From the NCBI GenBank assembly GCA_029959085.1, contig JARWIR010000018.1:2294001-2358000 (forward strand): a DNA stretch of 64,000 bases, in the 5' to 3' direction. Positions 34,632-48,164 of the stretch are shown here, one piece after another (position 1 is the first letter of the stretch; every line of letters starts with the position of its first letter). Below the pieces are notes generated by a model that was not told the DNA's origin, searched no databases, and was given only the letters and a program-made list of their open reading frames with translations. This DNA is from Nemophila menziesii. Taxonomy: Eukaryota; Streptophyta; Magnoliopsida; Boraginales; Hydrophyllaceae. Both the position numbers and the translations under genes were made by a program.

Positions 34632-36786
34632 ATTATAAATACATAGGAGCTTAGAAATTGCAACATTGGAATAATGGAATGGTCCATTCAACAAGTAAGT
34701 ATTCTGATTCCTTAGTTAGTATCTTATCAAAGTATTTATTTAATTATTTATGGTTCTTGTGTAATCTAGTACCTGTGAAATTTTAATTTTTACTTCTCAA
34801 TTTTTCGATTCTCGTGTCAAAGTTATTCGTTTATAAATCATCTATTAGATTTCATGAGGTAATTAAAAACGTATAATAAGTTTCATTTATATAATATTCA
34901 ATAGAAACTTGAATATATATTTTAATTATTGGATTCATCATTTGTTAATATATTTGGACCAAAAGAAAAGAAATAAAAACACTATAAGCGATAATGGTTT
35001 TTTTAGGAATTAGCTTAATAGATCACATATTTGATTATGTTCTTCATATTAAAAATATTAAAATTATCATCTGGACATATTAAAAGATGTATGGAATCTA
35101 GTTATAATTCTCCTACATAATGATTTACAAATTCTTTACACCTGACTTAAATTAGTTCATTACAATATAATGCTCATATATGTGGTGGTAGAAATTAATT
35201 TCAAAAGAAAATGAGATAAAATTATTTTGAATGATGAGGTTTAGAATTGAACTGGTGTAATCTTTATTATCTGACAAAGTAGAAAAAATATAAATTGGTT
35301 TCATTATTCATAAAAAAAACTATAAATCTTAATTTATTACTTGGAAATTGTAGAGTTTTGTATTATATATATGGAAAATGTGCATATACTTGTATATGTA
35401 AAAGTAGGTGGCAGGCAAAAGGTGAAATAAATATAAAAAATAATGTTTATATTGATGAATTATTCATAAAGTATTTTTCATCATCTCTTTTGTATATTAA
35501 GGTTCAAAATTATATCTTTTGTGATTCATGGGGACGTTACTCGTCACTAGGTGTTATATTGTATATGTGTTGAGATCTTGTACCTGTGTAGGATTGCCCC
35601 TTGTATGAGACCACATATATCCTTGTGTTGGTTTTTATAGTATATGAGGCATCATTTTTAACATTGTGTTAGTATGTTATATAAGATAATGAACTCGTAT
35701 ATACTAATATCATTGAATTGAACTGTAACCCAATCGTTATATTTCTTGATTTTGTAACTTTGTCATATTTTACTATTATATTTTTTTTCATTTTCCTTTC
35801 CATTTGTTTTCATTCTGAGACTTCACCTAACAGATCATGTTGATTCTTCCACCCTCTTTGCTTTCGCTTACTCTATTTATACCTCTTATTGATTAAGAAT
35901 AAGTGGAAATTACCATTTTAAAATAATTTACCATTTTTAATTTCGATTTCCATTACGTTTATGTTAATTAATTATTGTAATGAGTTTTCCCTTGTGAGGC
36001 CTCTTCACTATTGAATATATTAGACGTGTTAGTTGAATTTATAATCACTTTATCTAATGACAATCCTACCACTGGAAATGGATTTTCTATATTATTGTTA
36101 GTAGCTTTGTATTTCAGAAAGGTCATTACCATTTGGAAGGGTGTCATGTATCGTTCTAGATCATGATTAGGTTTTGGGATACGGCATTAAAAGTTGGTAT
36201 CATATAGAAGGTCCATTTAGCATGCTAGGTTATAAAGTTTCATAAACGTTTGACCCTTGAATTAGGATCGGGGTCAGCGAATTTTTAGTGCATTGTGGGT
36301 TCTTATGATTTAATCTCTCTTTCGTAAATACTAATTATGGAACCACTAGTCTCTTCTCATGGTTAGAATTTGGATTTGGGTGTTATAGATTGAATCTTGG
36401 ATGTATTCAGATATTTTTATTTATGAATTACCTCAAGATATTGATCATTGACAGATAATATATTCAAAATTAATAATTCTTATTCTTGGTTATAATATTT
36501 TTATATATATATTCTTTGTTTTCTTAGGGAATTCTAGCTTATTAAATATATTTTTATTCTTGTAAAATCTTTTTTAGAGTTTTGAAAGAAAGCCTTCAAA
36601 TATGGAAGTCTCATGAAAAAATGATTGGCGATCATCCGGACGCCATTTCCAAGCCATGTGTAGACTGCTTGCATCTCAGATCGATGTTCATTACATTTCA
36701 AATACTTACTAGTATACCGATTTCCAAGCCAAGTATGGATTGCTTTTAATATCAATGAATTGCCAATCCTTAAAAAATTGTTCAAC
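34632..36786. other. Unit spacer between Copia-D LTR and EDR1-like exons (unit 3)
   Basis: Colinear with 11583-13729. It has TTTGTATATTAAGGTT near 35488, shared with unit 4 only. No gene recognised. Confidence 0.5.
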
Positions 36787-37733
36787 AAGAAACCTCCTTG
36801 TCCAAAACATGGCGAACTTAGTTGTTAACAGAATGAGTGGCCCATGATGCGGAGGAGATTTTGCAGAGATGGAATGTTCGAAGTTATGAACTTTGTGTTT
36901 CTTTTAACAGTATTGTTCTTCCCATTGGATCTCTTGATGTTGGGCTTTCTCGTCACAGAGCATTACTTTTTAAGGTTGGAAGAGATTTTCTTTTCTTAAT
37001 TTTCTTTTATAAGGCTAAGTCTTCTTCAATGATTTAATAGGATTATGAGAATGTTATAAATAAGTGTGAGTAATTTGAAGAAGATTCACTAGCGCGGAAA
37101 AAAGTATCAGCTGCTCAGAAAAAACAAGTGAATGATGTGTCAGAATATGTAATTACAACTGCAAAAGATCCAGAATTTGCTCAGAAATTACAAGTTGTTT
37201 TGTTGGAAAGTGGTGTATCACCACCGTTAAATCTGTTTTCGAATATAAGTACGGATGAATATTGAAAACAAAGAGTGGTTGAAAGTGAATTAACAAGGTA
37301 TCAAGGGGGTGAAGGTGATAATAATCAAAATTACCTTTAGAAATACTTGTCTAATAATGAAATGTCGTTTATTCCTATTACCGTAGGAGGATTTTTAGCA
37401 GCTCTTTTGATGGAAGTGAAAGAAATATTTTTTAGAAGAGACTGTGCCCACAACAACTAGATCATATATAGGCGAGAGCATCTTCTGATACTATAGGTGA
37501 GAACAATTTGGAATTTATGTGAATTATTTTTAATAAAAATCTCACTCTTGAAATGGGTTTTTTTCTTTTTTCGATAAGGTGCAGAATATCTTAAGGGGTA
37601 GAAGTTATATGATATAGTAAAAAATTCTTAATATGTAATAGAAATGATGCGAAAGCCTGATCAGATTAACCAAATTGACCCTCTTCTCCCATGGGAGTTT
37701 CTTCAGATTGGAGAAAAAATAGGAATTGGTTGA
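36787..37733 (+). pseudogene. EDR1/CTR1-type Raf-like MAPKKK fragment (unit 3)
   Basis: Block 1 (DAEEILQRWNVRSYELCVSF onward, 36837-36970) is open. Block 2 has a TGA shortly after NLFSNISTDEY. Block 3 ends earlier than elsewhere, with TGA (37731-37733) directly after GEKIGIG. Confidence 0.76.
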
Positions 37734-37755
37734 ATTTTTGTACAATAGAACAATT

Positions 37756-37983
37756 TTATAAAAATATATGATTGTCATTCATTTCTTCAATTTTTCTGTT
37801 CGATTAAATCCATTCTCAACATTTTCCATAAACCTTCTGACACGAACATCGATTTTATTTTGATATTCAAAAATATAAAATTTTCTCCATCAAAAATTGA
37901 AATACCGTTTTCTTTGTGTGGATGACGAGTTGTTTGCCATGTGTGATTTCATAACCAAGCTCAGATACCAATTTATGTTTGGT
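37756..37983 (-). mobile_element. Copia-C1 5' leader and gag start (unit 3)
   Basis: Leader with GCTCAGATACCAA (primer site on the minus strand) and a frameshifted gag start. TSD TTGGT is at 37979-37983. Confidence 0.7.
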
Positions 37984-38256
37984 TGTAAAAAGATATTTCT
38001 GATATATTATTTATCAGTAAGAGAGTACAATTTATAGATTACACAAATAAGTGTTTTAGTTAACTAATTCTATCTAAAGTCAGAGAATATATATAGTAGA
38101 AATTAGCAACTAATTTACTACGTAAATAAGGAAATAATCAATCTAAATAATTAAGAAAATAAATTAATTGATTCTTTAATATAAAGAAATAAAATAATTG
38201 ATTATCTAATACTCCCCCTCAAGCTGATGAGTAGATGTTGTCAATTCCCATGTCGC

Positions 38257-40031
38257 TTATAATACGATCAAATGAGAGATGTGGTAATCATTTTGTAAAA
38301 ATATCTGTAAGTTTTCCATTTGTCGAAACATAAGGAGTACAAATGAGGCCGCTATAATGAAGAGTCGGTCAGTTTCTACGTGTTTTGTTTGATCATGTTG
38401 TACTGGATTGTGAGCAATATTGATTGCTGATTTGTTATCACAATATGATTTCATGCTCTCTTTCCACTTGATTCCCAAATCTTCCAATATAATTTTTAAC
38501 CACAAAAGTTCACAAATTTCATGTGTCATTGCTCTAAATTTTGCTTCAGCACTTGATCTAGCCACCACACCTTGTTTTTTGCTTCTCCAAGTTACCAGTT
38601 GCCTCCTAAGAATATGCAATAACCAGATGTAGACCTACGATATACAATTGATCCGGCCCAATCCGCATCTGTATAATCTTCTACATCTAACTCCCCATTA
38701 TTTTTGAAGAGCACACCTTTTCCAGGAGTTGATTTCATGTATCTTAGAATTGGATAAACAACTTCTAAGTGACAATCTCTTGGAGAATGCATAAATAGAC
38801 TAACAACACTCACAACATAAGCAAAATCAGGACTTGTGTGTGACAAGTAAATAAGTTTTCCAACTAACCGTTGATACATATCCTTTACTACCATTGCATT
38901 TTCAACTTCTACTCTCAATCTGTGATTTTGTTTAATTGGAGTGTTTGAGGGTTTGCAGCCAAGCATACCTATTTCTTTTAACAAATCAAGTATATATTTT
39001 GGTTGGGAAATAAATATACCATTTTTAGAGTATGCTACTTTGATTCCCAAAAAATATTTTAATTTTCCAAACTCCTTTATTTCAAACTCTTTCACCAGAT
39101 GCTGCTTAAGTTTTCCAATTTCTTCTTGGTCATTTTCGGTGACAATAATGTCATCAACATAAATGATTAAAATTGTAACTTTTCCAGTGATTGATCTTTT
39201 AATAAACAAGGTATAATCACCTTGACTTTGCTTAAAGTTCATACTCTTTACCGCATTTGAAAATCTTCCAAACCATGCTCTAGGTGATTTGTTTAGGGTA
39301 TACCCGCCTTTTTCAACTTGCACACACTATTATTTTTTAAATTTTATGTGAAACCTGGAGTTGCTTCCATGTAAACTTCTTCTTCTAAATCACTATGTAA
39401 AAACCCACTTTTCACATTAAGTTGGTGCAAATACCATCCAAAGTTAGCTGCTAAAGACAATAATATTCTAATAGTGTTAATGTTTGCAACAGGGATGAAA
39501 GTTTCCTGATAGTTTATTCCTTATGTCTAAGTATAGCCTTTGGCTACATGCCTTGCTTTAAAGTTCCATCAGCTTTATATTTAACTATAAACACCCATTT
39601 ACACCCAACCACTCTTTTACCTCTTGGCAATTCAATAATATCCCATGTCTCATTTTTTCCAATGCTCTCATTTCTTCACTCATAGCTTTTTTCCATTTCT
39701 CATCCCTAAATGCCTCTTGAACTGTATGTGGAATTTTTATAGTGTGCAAATTTGTGAGGAAGGCTTTATAAGATGGGGATAATCTATCAAAAGAGATAAA
39801 ATTTGCTATAGAGTGTTGGGTGTATTTTTGTTTTTCTTTTCTAAGAGCAATCGGTATGATAAGGTCATTAAGTGGTAGGTTTACAGATTCAATTTGTGAA
39901 GCTAAAACATGAGAGTTATCTTGCAAATCAGAATCTTTAGAAATTTCAGTACCTATTACAGGTGCAATTTCTTGGACTTGCAAAAGTTCAGTTGCAGACT
40001 TTTTTCTTCTTGAATACACTTGTAGTGGCAT
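38257..40031 (-). pseudogene. Copia-A reverse transcriptase-RNase H (unit 3, best preserved)
   Basis: 39323-38592 is a 243-codon open stretch. It covers SPRAWFGRFSNAVKSMNF, YVDD (39161-39150), LKYFLGIKVAYSKNGIFISQ, CKPSNTPIKQNHRLRVEVEN, HTSPDFAYVVSVVSLFMHSP and DADWAGSIVYRRSTSGYCIF. RNase H follows in another frame (38619-38257: TWRSKKQGVVARSSAEAKF, CDNKSAINIAHNPVQHDQTKH). The RT N-terminus (40031-39585) is frameshifted at ALEK. Of the four copies this one shows the domain best. Confidence 0.9.
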
Positions 40032-40194
40032 GAAAGTTGTATCATTAGCTGTTTTTTATATGGTGGTGTTTTTTTCGCAGCAGAACATATTTCATTTGAA
40101 AATAGAGTTGATTCATTTTTGTTTATAGGAAATGAAATGTCAATATTGTCAAATACTATACCAAAATCAAACTTATCTTCTGATGAGTGCTCCC

Positions 40195-41300
40195 CTAAAG
40201 ATAAGTTTGATCAAAGAAGGATATATTTTCAGAAAAAGTTAGATCTTTAGAAATATATAATTTGTGTGAGTTTGGATGATAACATTTATATCCTTTTTTT
40301 GTTGAAGAATAAACAAGAAACACACACCCTAGGCAGTACTGTGCCTGTCTAGGGTGAGAGTGCGTAGTTTCTTGACTTATTTTTATCTTATTTTTATCAC
40401 ACCCTAGGCACCACCATCTTGCAGTTAGCAACTCCATTTTGTTGTGGAGTATATGTACACGAAGATTGGTGTATGATTCCTTCTTTTTGAAAAAGTGGTG
40501 TAAGAGTTTGATTAAATTAATCTTTTCCATTATCTTATAGGATTTTTAAATTTTTACCCCAAACTAATTGTGAATCATTTTCAAAAACCTAGGAAATATA
40601 ATAGTAACTTCAGATTTATCTTTCATAAGAAACAACTATGTAACTTGTGTACAATCATCAATAAAAGAGATAAACCAACGAGCTCCGGTAATATTTGGGA
40701 TTTTTAAGGGTCCCCACACATCTGTGTGAATTAATGAGAAAGGGTGTAGTGATTTATTTAAATTGGTGAAAAAGAAACACGATGATGTTTGGAGAATTGA
40801 CATATTTCACAATGAAATGACTTGTTGTCTTAATTGCAAAATAAACTTTGAAACATTATTTTTAAATCTGAAAAAGATGGATGTCCTAAACGAAAATGAT
40901 GTAACCATATTTAATTCTTACTCAAAGAGAACTTTTCTAGAAAAATGAGATGAAGATAAATGATCATTGTTTATGCCACCACATGAATCCATGAAGTAAA
41001 GTCCTTCCTTCTCTTTAGCAAGTTCACTAGTCTTCCTCGTTTCCAAATCCTGAAATACACATTTATTTGGGTAAAATGTCACTTTATAGTTTAAATATTT
41101 TGTAACTTGAGGTATTGATAACAAATTAACACAATGTTTGGGCACATGAAGGACGGATTTTGAGTTAAGAGTTTCCAGCAACAAATGCAAATGTTCACTC
41201 TACTATTTTTAATTTTTGGTTTCCTGAACATAGATTATAGGTAGAAAAGAATAGGTTATATGGTTTGTTGCGCCTGAATCTATTAACCACACATTATTCC
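40195..41300 (-). pseudogene. Copia-A integrase and protease region (unit 3)
   Basis: The protease Asp-Ser-Gly is intact at 41280-41272 (WLIDSGA). Pre-integrase is open at 41190-40918 (VPKHCVNLLSIPQVTKYLNY onward). The integrase C-terminal segment is missing and replaced by foreign sequence (40323-40425). After that CVFLVYSSTKKGYKCYHPNS resumes the element. Confidence 0.83.
40323..40425. other. Replacement segment inside Copia-A integrase (unit 3)
   Basis: About 100 bp with no counterpart in the other units. A 13-bp direct repeat CACACCCTAGGCA lies at 40323-40335 and 40398-40410. CACCCTAG (40325-40332) is inverted as CTAGGGTG (40349-40356), and with GGCA/TGCC inside could form a hairpin. Origin unknown. 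Confidence 0.75.
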
Positions 41301-41435
41301 AATTACAATCCTTTAAGACACTAAGGGCTTGAGATAAGGAGTACTTACCTAGGAAGCTGAGCTTGAGCCGCTAGTTTTTTAAAGTGACCTGAGAAGACTT
41401 CTTAATTCTCAATTTCTTCATTGTTGAGAGTATTT

Positions 41436-42070
41436 TGTTGAAATAAAATGGCCAGATGTTATTAACAGAGAAAAGGAATATTTTGCTGGTAAAGAAGATA
41501 AAAAAGCTACGGAATTGAATTGATTTATTTCATGCTAATATGTTGTCTTATATAGTCATACAAATAAGGACTCCTCTAACTAACTAATCTCTAGAAAATA
41601 GGAAAAAATTAATTGATTTGCTAAATCTAATGAATGACTTAGCAACTAACGAATAACTTGACAACTCTAACAAATTATTGACTTGGTAAAACACATTAGG
41701 TGAATGTTGTAATTTAACACTCCCCCTCAATGTCAACACTTCTTCTTTCCTTCAATCCGAGCTGATGGCATAAACTTGTAAATTGTTCACTACTCAAGCC
41801 TTTTTGTGAACAAGTCTGCCACTTGGTTCTTCGTCTTGATAGACTTCAACTCAATTTCTTCTTGAAGAACTTTCTCCCTGATGAAGTGAAAATGAACCTC
41901 CAAGTGTTTTGTTCTAGCATGAAAGACTGGATTGCTAAACGTATAGTCACTAGCATAATCAGCATCACAATAACCAAATAACTTACATTCTCCACCTTTC
42001 TTATATAATATACCATGACCAAGAGTGCTCTTCACATACCTCAAAATTCGCCAACGGCTTCAAGATGAGG
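41436..42070 (-). mobile_element. Copia-B 3' LTR and RNase H end (unit 3)
   Basis: LTR 41436-41719, polypurine tract CTCCCCCTC, RNase H fragment 42044-41790, open, with the shared central gap. Confidence 0.88.
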
Positions 42071-42536
42071 GTTTGGTATGTATAAAAAGGGAAATTTCAG
42101 GCTTTTCATATTGTTTTTCAGAAATTTGATAACATTACAAGGTTAGTAGATATTTAAATTAATTTGTCATTAATGTAGTTAAAAGTGCCATTTTTTGGAT
42201 TCTTTCTAGAATACCATTGGAACAATCTAAGTGTTAAAAACGTGAATGGTTGAAGGAAATTTATTATCCAATGGCCCATGCAAAAAAAAATTTTACTTCG
42301 AGTTTCGAGTGAGATCTAAGGTAAAGGTAAATGAGGAACTTCACGCATATGTCTATGTCAGCTAAAAGATGGAGCATGATAGCATTATTTAGTTTACATT
42401 GAAGCCATCTTAGCCAAAATAAAACAGAATTAATGATATATACAAATATATGGGTTGGGGTAAGAAAATATTATTAGACTTAGAACATCTCATACATGTG
42501 TTATTCGCACAAATGTATTTGTACTTTTTATAGCCC

Positions 42537-42598
<62 letters not shown>

Positions 42599-42968
42599 TA
42601 AGATAATTATAACACCTAATGATCAAGGAGGATTAGGATGTGTGGTTTTATTAGGTCAAATTCAACTCCCCTTTCTCTTTGGTAGTTTAACATATGTTAT
42701 TAAAAATGTAGTCAAGGTGGAAAAGCTTGCAATGGGTTTGTAGCCATGCAGGATATTAAAACAACTTAGGACAATAGAAACAAACTATAAGATAATTTAC
42801 GAGGTTAGATGTGCATCTATAAGAGAAACAGATAAAGGATAATAATAATTGGATGATGATTTGAGTATAGGTGACAAGGTGGATCCAAAGTTCTGTCTTG
42901 TCCAATTAGATACTGCAGATATAATCAAAGAAGTAGATAATAGTACTATGGATAAGGATAAGACAATT
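42071..42968. other. Unit spacer between junction and MITE (unit 4)
   Basis: Colinear with 1104-1982; open stretch from 42849. No gene recognised. Confidence 0.5.
42539..42592. repeat. (TA)n microsatellite, unit 4 allele
   Basis: About 53 bp of TA. The flanking CAATTAGAAATA of other units has lost its CAA. Confidence 0.92.
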
Positions 42969-43569
42969 CTTGTAGGTAGGGTTGTAAATGTGTCAACCCT
43001 CTCGCGAGCAGCTCGTGCTCGGCTCGAAAAAAATTGTGTTTGCGGTCGGATCAAATATAAACAAGCTCAACCTCAAGCTTTAATTTAAGCTCGATAAGTA
43101 AACAAACTAGCTCAATCTCGTTCGTGAAAGACTCGTTTAAATTTATGAAGTATAAATTAATATATAATCTACTTATAATAATATTAGTTAACCTTCAACA
43201 ACTTGGATATTCTAAATTCCTTTAGATATTTATTTTTTTCATTAATAGTATGCTTCATATATTCATACCACACACTCTATCAAATACCAATCGCCCGTGA
43301 AAGCCCCATTTCAGCGATAAACTAACAAATTTTTCATGAGAAACTCAAACTAAACTCTAAAAGGATTGTTATATAAGTTAAAAAAATAAGTTTAAACATC
43401 TCTGCTTTGGATCATTAAAAGCTCGGGCTTGACTAATTTAAAATTGAGCTCAGCTTGGCCTAGCTCGTTCAAATTTGAGCTCGGCTCGGCTTGGCTTGAA
43501 AATATAAACAAACAAGTCTATAGTCTAGTATTTGTCTCGGCTCAGCTCGTTCACAACCATACTTGTAGG
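42969..43569. mobile_element. hAT-like MITE (unit 4), with target duplication
   Basis: The element is 42977-43561 (585 bp), with CTTGTAGG at 42969-42976 and 43562-43569. Confidence 0.82.
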
Positions 43570-45156
43570 TTACTAATCGATTCAACTAGAGCTAATCGAT
43601 CCATGAGTCCAAATGAAGGACAATTTTCTTGTCCATATTTTTACTAATGTAAATACGTGTGGGAAAACCAAAGAATCAATGACCTATATCTAGCTTCATT
43701 GGGAATTCCCTCATTATCAAAAAAATGCAAAGATAGACACACTTTACTTGATTGAGGCAAAGGTCTTATCTAACTCTCAAGCATAGAAATCGTGACTACT
43801 TTCAAAAAAAGTATGAAATATCTAATTTATTATTCTACAAGCTTTTTGCCAAAAAAAATTTAATCTATGATTTATGACTTATGGTGGAATTGAAAACAAT
43901 ATAATGTCTGGTTTACCATTGGAAAACTTATCAATAGGGTAAACTTATCAGTAGGGTAATGTTAAGAGGTACATGATTTAGGAATTTTATAAAAAATTAA
44001 AATTGTGCTATTGACAAATACAACATAGAGATTACTTTAAATTTCATCATAACTAGCATCTTAATTTGATGAAGGTATTTATTTCTACATACAACTTTTA
44101 TGTACCAAAAAATTAATACAAAGTAGATCATAAATGTTGGAATGTTTGATATGAGGAAATTTTTATTACTAAAACAAGAAATTAATATCTTCTGAAGATC
44201 AATTATGAAATAGGATGATCACGATATAAAAATACTTAAAGTAGAAAAATCAAGCGAATTTGTATTATAGATTGTATGTGATATTTTCAATAAAGAAAAC
44301 AATGGTTGGGTTTATGATATGTATGTTGAATTTTTTACAAGACTAATTTAAGGAAAGTATAACGTTGTTTTGATTACTTAAAACATATAGTGAATATACA
44401 TTCATTATGACACATACAAAATTTGGATAACACACTCTAGTTAATCAATATACCAAGAATGTATCTCAAGAACAGATTTACAATGAACACATAAATTGAA
44501 AAGAGTTGAAATTATTTGGGATACAAACACTCCTGAAAATATAAAATTTGGGTCAAAGTGTTGTAGAAATGCTATTTCCACTATTTGCAATTTGAGTAAA
44601 TAGAGATTTCTTAAGATATATTTTTCAATTTGTGTGAAATTAATAAAAAAGCATTTAAACAAATTTTGTTAAGTTTCCAAGAAAGTGCACAATTTCGGTA
44701 TCTTCAATATCACTGATCTGAATAAATAATCAAATAACCAATTTTTTCTTCATAAATAAATATATATTAATAATTATTATACAACACTATCAAATATTTT
44801 TTATTGATCTTTATCGCTAAAATGGTTCCAAAGGTAAACACACTAAAAATTAGTATATGTTAGCTAAATTCTCCATATATATTTAGTATGCTTAACGAGG
44901 GGTCTGATTGAAAAGTGGATTGTCTTACAATACAAAAGATTATCATATAGATGAGTGTAAATGGAAAAAATTATTAGATCAAAGTATTCATCATACATAA
45001 TTATATAAATATGGATATTTACTTACTTACTTGTTGAAATAAATGTTTTGATTGGAAGGTCTCATGTTGATTCCACTTTATTGATATATCTTGAGACGTC
45101 TAATTTTGGCTTGAGGTCTAATTTTCTAATTCTTCTTTCTGTATCTAATTTCTATG
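43570..45156. other. Unit spacer between MITE and Copia-D remnant (unit 4)
   Basis: Colinear with 2584-4195 apart from a loss of about 20 bp near 45060 (the CACTAGAGGTTCAAATC stretch). No gene recognised. Confidence 0.5.
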
Positions 45157-45580
45157 TTCACCACAGGATACTGTTTCACTTTGGGACACAATATCATATC
45201 TTAGAAGTCTCAATTACAGCAACTAGTGTCTCTTTCAACCACATAATCAGAATATGTCTCCATTATTGATTGCTGGAAAGAGGTTATCTGCCTTTATAAT
45301 TTTTTTTAAGAGATTAAGTTGGTTAAAGATATTTCTTGTTATATTTTCTGATAGTCAAAGTACTATACATTTGAGTAAAAATCAAGTATATCATGAGAGA
45401 ACTAAATAGATAGATGTTAAGTATCATTTCATTAGAGATGTAATAGCTAATAAAAAAGTTAACTTAGAGAAAATTGCATCTGAATCAAATCTTTTTGATA
45501 TGGATACTAAACTGGTTTCAAACACAAAGTTCAACACAAAGTTTAAACTATGTTTTGACTTATTGTTTGATGGTTGAGTT
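45157..45580 (+). pseudogene. Copia-D RNase H (unit 4)
   Basis: Normal orientation, empty Copia-N site. VSLSTT, then IHLSKNQVYHERTK (here with the family Arg), YHFIRDVI and KIASESNLFDMDTK. In-frame stops as in the other units. Confidence 0.83.
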
Positions 45581-45622
45581 ATTTTTTTAAGTATATTTGA
45601 GTAATGGTGTTGATGGAGATGG

Positions 45623-46016
45623 TGCTACCATTATAATCTTTATTAAAACTATTCATATTTCAAGGTAGATATAATTGGATTTGGGCTTTTCTATTTGTGT
45701 GAAATGTGTTTAATCTTTTTGTTGGGCCAGTCCAAGTCAGCGTTTTATTATAAGTCAATATTGGTCTTAGTATTTGGGCTGAGAGCTTTTGTATGGGCTA
45801 TTGGACTTCATTTCAAGGTTTGGTTTTATTAGATAAACATTGGATACATTAAAGAGTTTAGATTAAAACCCTACCCACCCCATATATAAGGCGCACCCAG
45901 ACTTTGTTAACTGATTTTTTGAGTATTCACTCTCGCCTCTAAAAAATAAACCTTTGTGTTCTAAACTTTTTTTAGTTTTTAAAACTCAAATCTTAAGATT
46001 TAAAAGTTTTACAACA
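45623..46016 (+). repeat. Copia-D 3' LTR (unit 4)
   Basis: TGCTACC to ACAACA, with TATATAAG at 45883-45890 and the telobox-like motif just before. Confidence 0.62.
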
Positions 46017-48164
46017 ATTATAAATACATAGCAGCTTAGAAATTGCAACATTGGAATAATCGAATGGTCCATTCAACAAGTAAGTATTCTGATTCCTTAG
46101 TTAGTATCTTATCAGAGTATTTATTTAATTATTTATGGTTCTTGTGTAATCTAGTACCTGTGAAATTTTAATTTTTACTTCTCAATTTTTCGATTCTCGT
46201 GTCAAAATTATTCCTTTATAAATCATCTATTAGATTTCATGAGGTAATTAAAACCGTATAATAAGTTTCATTTATATAATATTCAATAGAAACTTGAATA
46301 TATGTATTTTAATTATTGGATTCATCATTTGTTAATATATTTGGACCAAAAGGAAAGAAATAAAAACACTATAAGCGATAATGGTGTTTTAGGAATTAGC
46401 TTAATAGATCACATATTTGATTATGTTCTTTATATTAAAAATATTATAAATTATCATCTGGACATATTAATAGATGTATGGAATCTAGTTATAATTCTCC
46501 TACATAATGATTTACAAATTCTTTACACCTGACTTAAATTAGTTCATTACAATATAATGCTCATATATGTGGTGGTAGAAATTAATTTCAAAAGAAAATG
46601 AGATAAAATTATGTTGAATGCTGAGGTTTAGAATTGAACTGGTGTAATCTTTATTATCTTACAGAGTAGAAAAAATATAAATTGGTTTCATTATTCATAA
46701 AAAAACTATAAATCTTAATTTATTATGGAAATTGTAGAGTTTTATATTATATATATGGAAAATGTGCATATACTTGTATATGTAAAAGTAGGTGGCAGGC
46801 AAAAGGTGAAATAAATCAAAAAACTAATGTTTATATTGACGAAGTATTCATAAAGTATTTTTCATCATCTCTTTTGTATATTAAGGTTCCAAATTATATC
46901 TTTTGTGATTCATGGGGACGTTACTCGTCACTAGGTGTTATATTGTATATGTGTTGAGATCTTGTACCTGTGTGGGATTGCCCCTTGTATGAGACCACAT
47001 ATATCCCTGTGTTGGTTTTTGTAGTATATGAGGCATCATTTTTAACATTGTGTTAGTATGTTATATAAGATAATGAACTCGTATATACTAATATCATTGA
47101 ATTGAACTGTAACCCATTCGTTATATTTCTTGATTTTGTAACTTTGTCATATATTACTATTATATTTTTTTTCATTTTCCTTTCAATTTGTTTTCATTCT
47201 GAGACTTCACCTCACAGATCATGTTGATTCTTCCACCCTCTTTGCTTTCGCTTACTCTATTTATACCTCTTATTGATTAAGAATAAGTGGAAATTACCAT
47301 TTTAAAATAATTTACCATTTTTAATTTCGATTTCCATTACGTTTATGTTAATTAATTATTGTAATAAGTTTTCCCTTGTGAGGCCTCTTCACTCTTGAAT
47401 ATATTAGACGTGTTAGTTGAATTTATAATCACTTTATCTAATGACAATCCTACCACTGGAAATGGATTTTCTATATCATTGTTAGTAGCCTTTTATTTCA
47501 GAAAGGTCATTACCATTTGGAAGGGTGTCATGTACCGTTCTAGATCATGATTAGGTTTTGGGATAGGGTATTACAATTTGGTATCATATAGAAGGTCCAT
47601 TTAGCATGCTAGGTTATAAAGTTTCATAAACGTTTGACCCTTGAATTGAGATCGGGGTCAACGAATTTTTAGTGCATTGTGGGTTCTTATGATTTAATCT
47701 CTCTTTCGTAAATACTACTTATGGAACCACTAGTCTCTTCTCATGGTTAGGATTTGGATTTGGGTGTTATAGATTGAATCTTTGATGTATTCAGATATTT
47801 TTATTTATGAATTACGTCAAGATATTGATCATTGATAGATAATATATTCAAAATTAATAATTCTTATTCTTGGTTATAATATTTTTATATATATATTCTT
47901 TGTTTTCTTGGGGTATTATAGCTTATTAAATATATTTTTATTCTTGTAAAATCTTTTTTAGAGTTTTGAAAGGAAGCCTTCAAGTATGGAAGTCTCATGA
48001 AAAAATGATTGGCAATCATCCAGACGCCAATTTCCAAGCCATGTGTAGACTGCTTGCATCTCAGATCGATGTTCATTACTTACTAGTATACCGATTTCCA
48101 AGCCAAGTATGGATTGCTTTTAATATCAATGAATTGCCAATCCTTAAGAAATGGTTCAACAAGA
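46017..48164. other. Unit spacer between Copia-D LTR and EDR1-like exons (unit 4)
   Basis: Colinear with 11583-13729. A plus-strand open stretch (47966-48202) spans the possible unknown exon: about 12 bp (ATTTCAAATACT type) are missing, which joins frames that are separate elsewhere. No domain recognised. Confidence 0.5.

Larger units (their letters stand above)
37984..41435 (-). mobile_element. Copia-A, 3' part (unit 3)
   Basis: 3' LTR 37984-38211 (long form, minus-strand end TTTTTACA), polypurine tract at 38212-38223, then pol to the Copia-B junction at 41435/41436. Confidence 0.88.
30725..42070. repeat. Tandem array unit 3
   Basis: 11346 bp. Unit-specific: the shortest (TA)n tract and a replacement of about 0.3 kb of integrase sequence by about 0.1 kb of unrelated DNA (40323-40425). 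It shares with unit 4 the GATAATAATC version of EDR1 block 2 and the long form of the Copia-A LTR. Confidence 0.94.

Noticed and set aside
40323..40410. Replacement segment in unit 3 as a complete small DNA transposon
   Set aside because: The CACACCCTAGGCA copies are direct, not terminal inverted, and no target duplication fits, so a mobile element is not supported by this copy alone.
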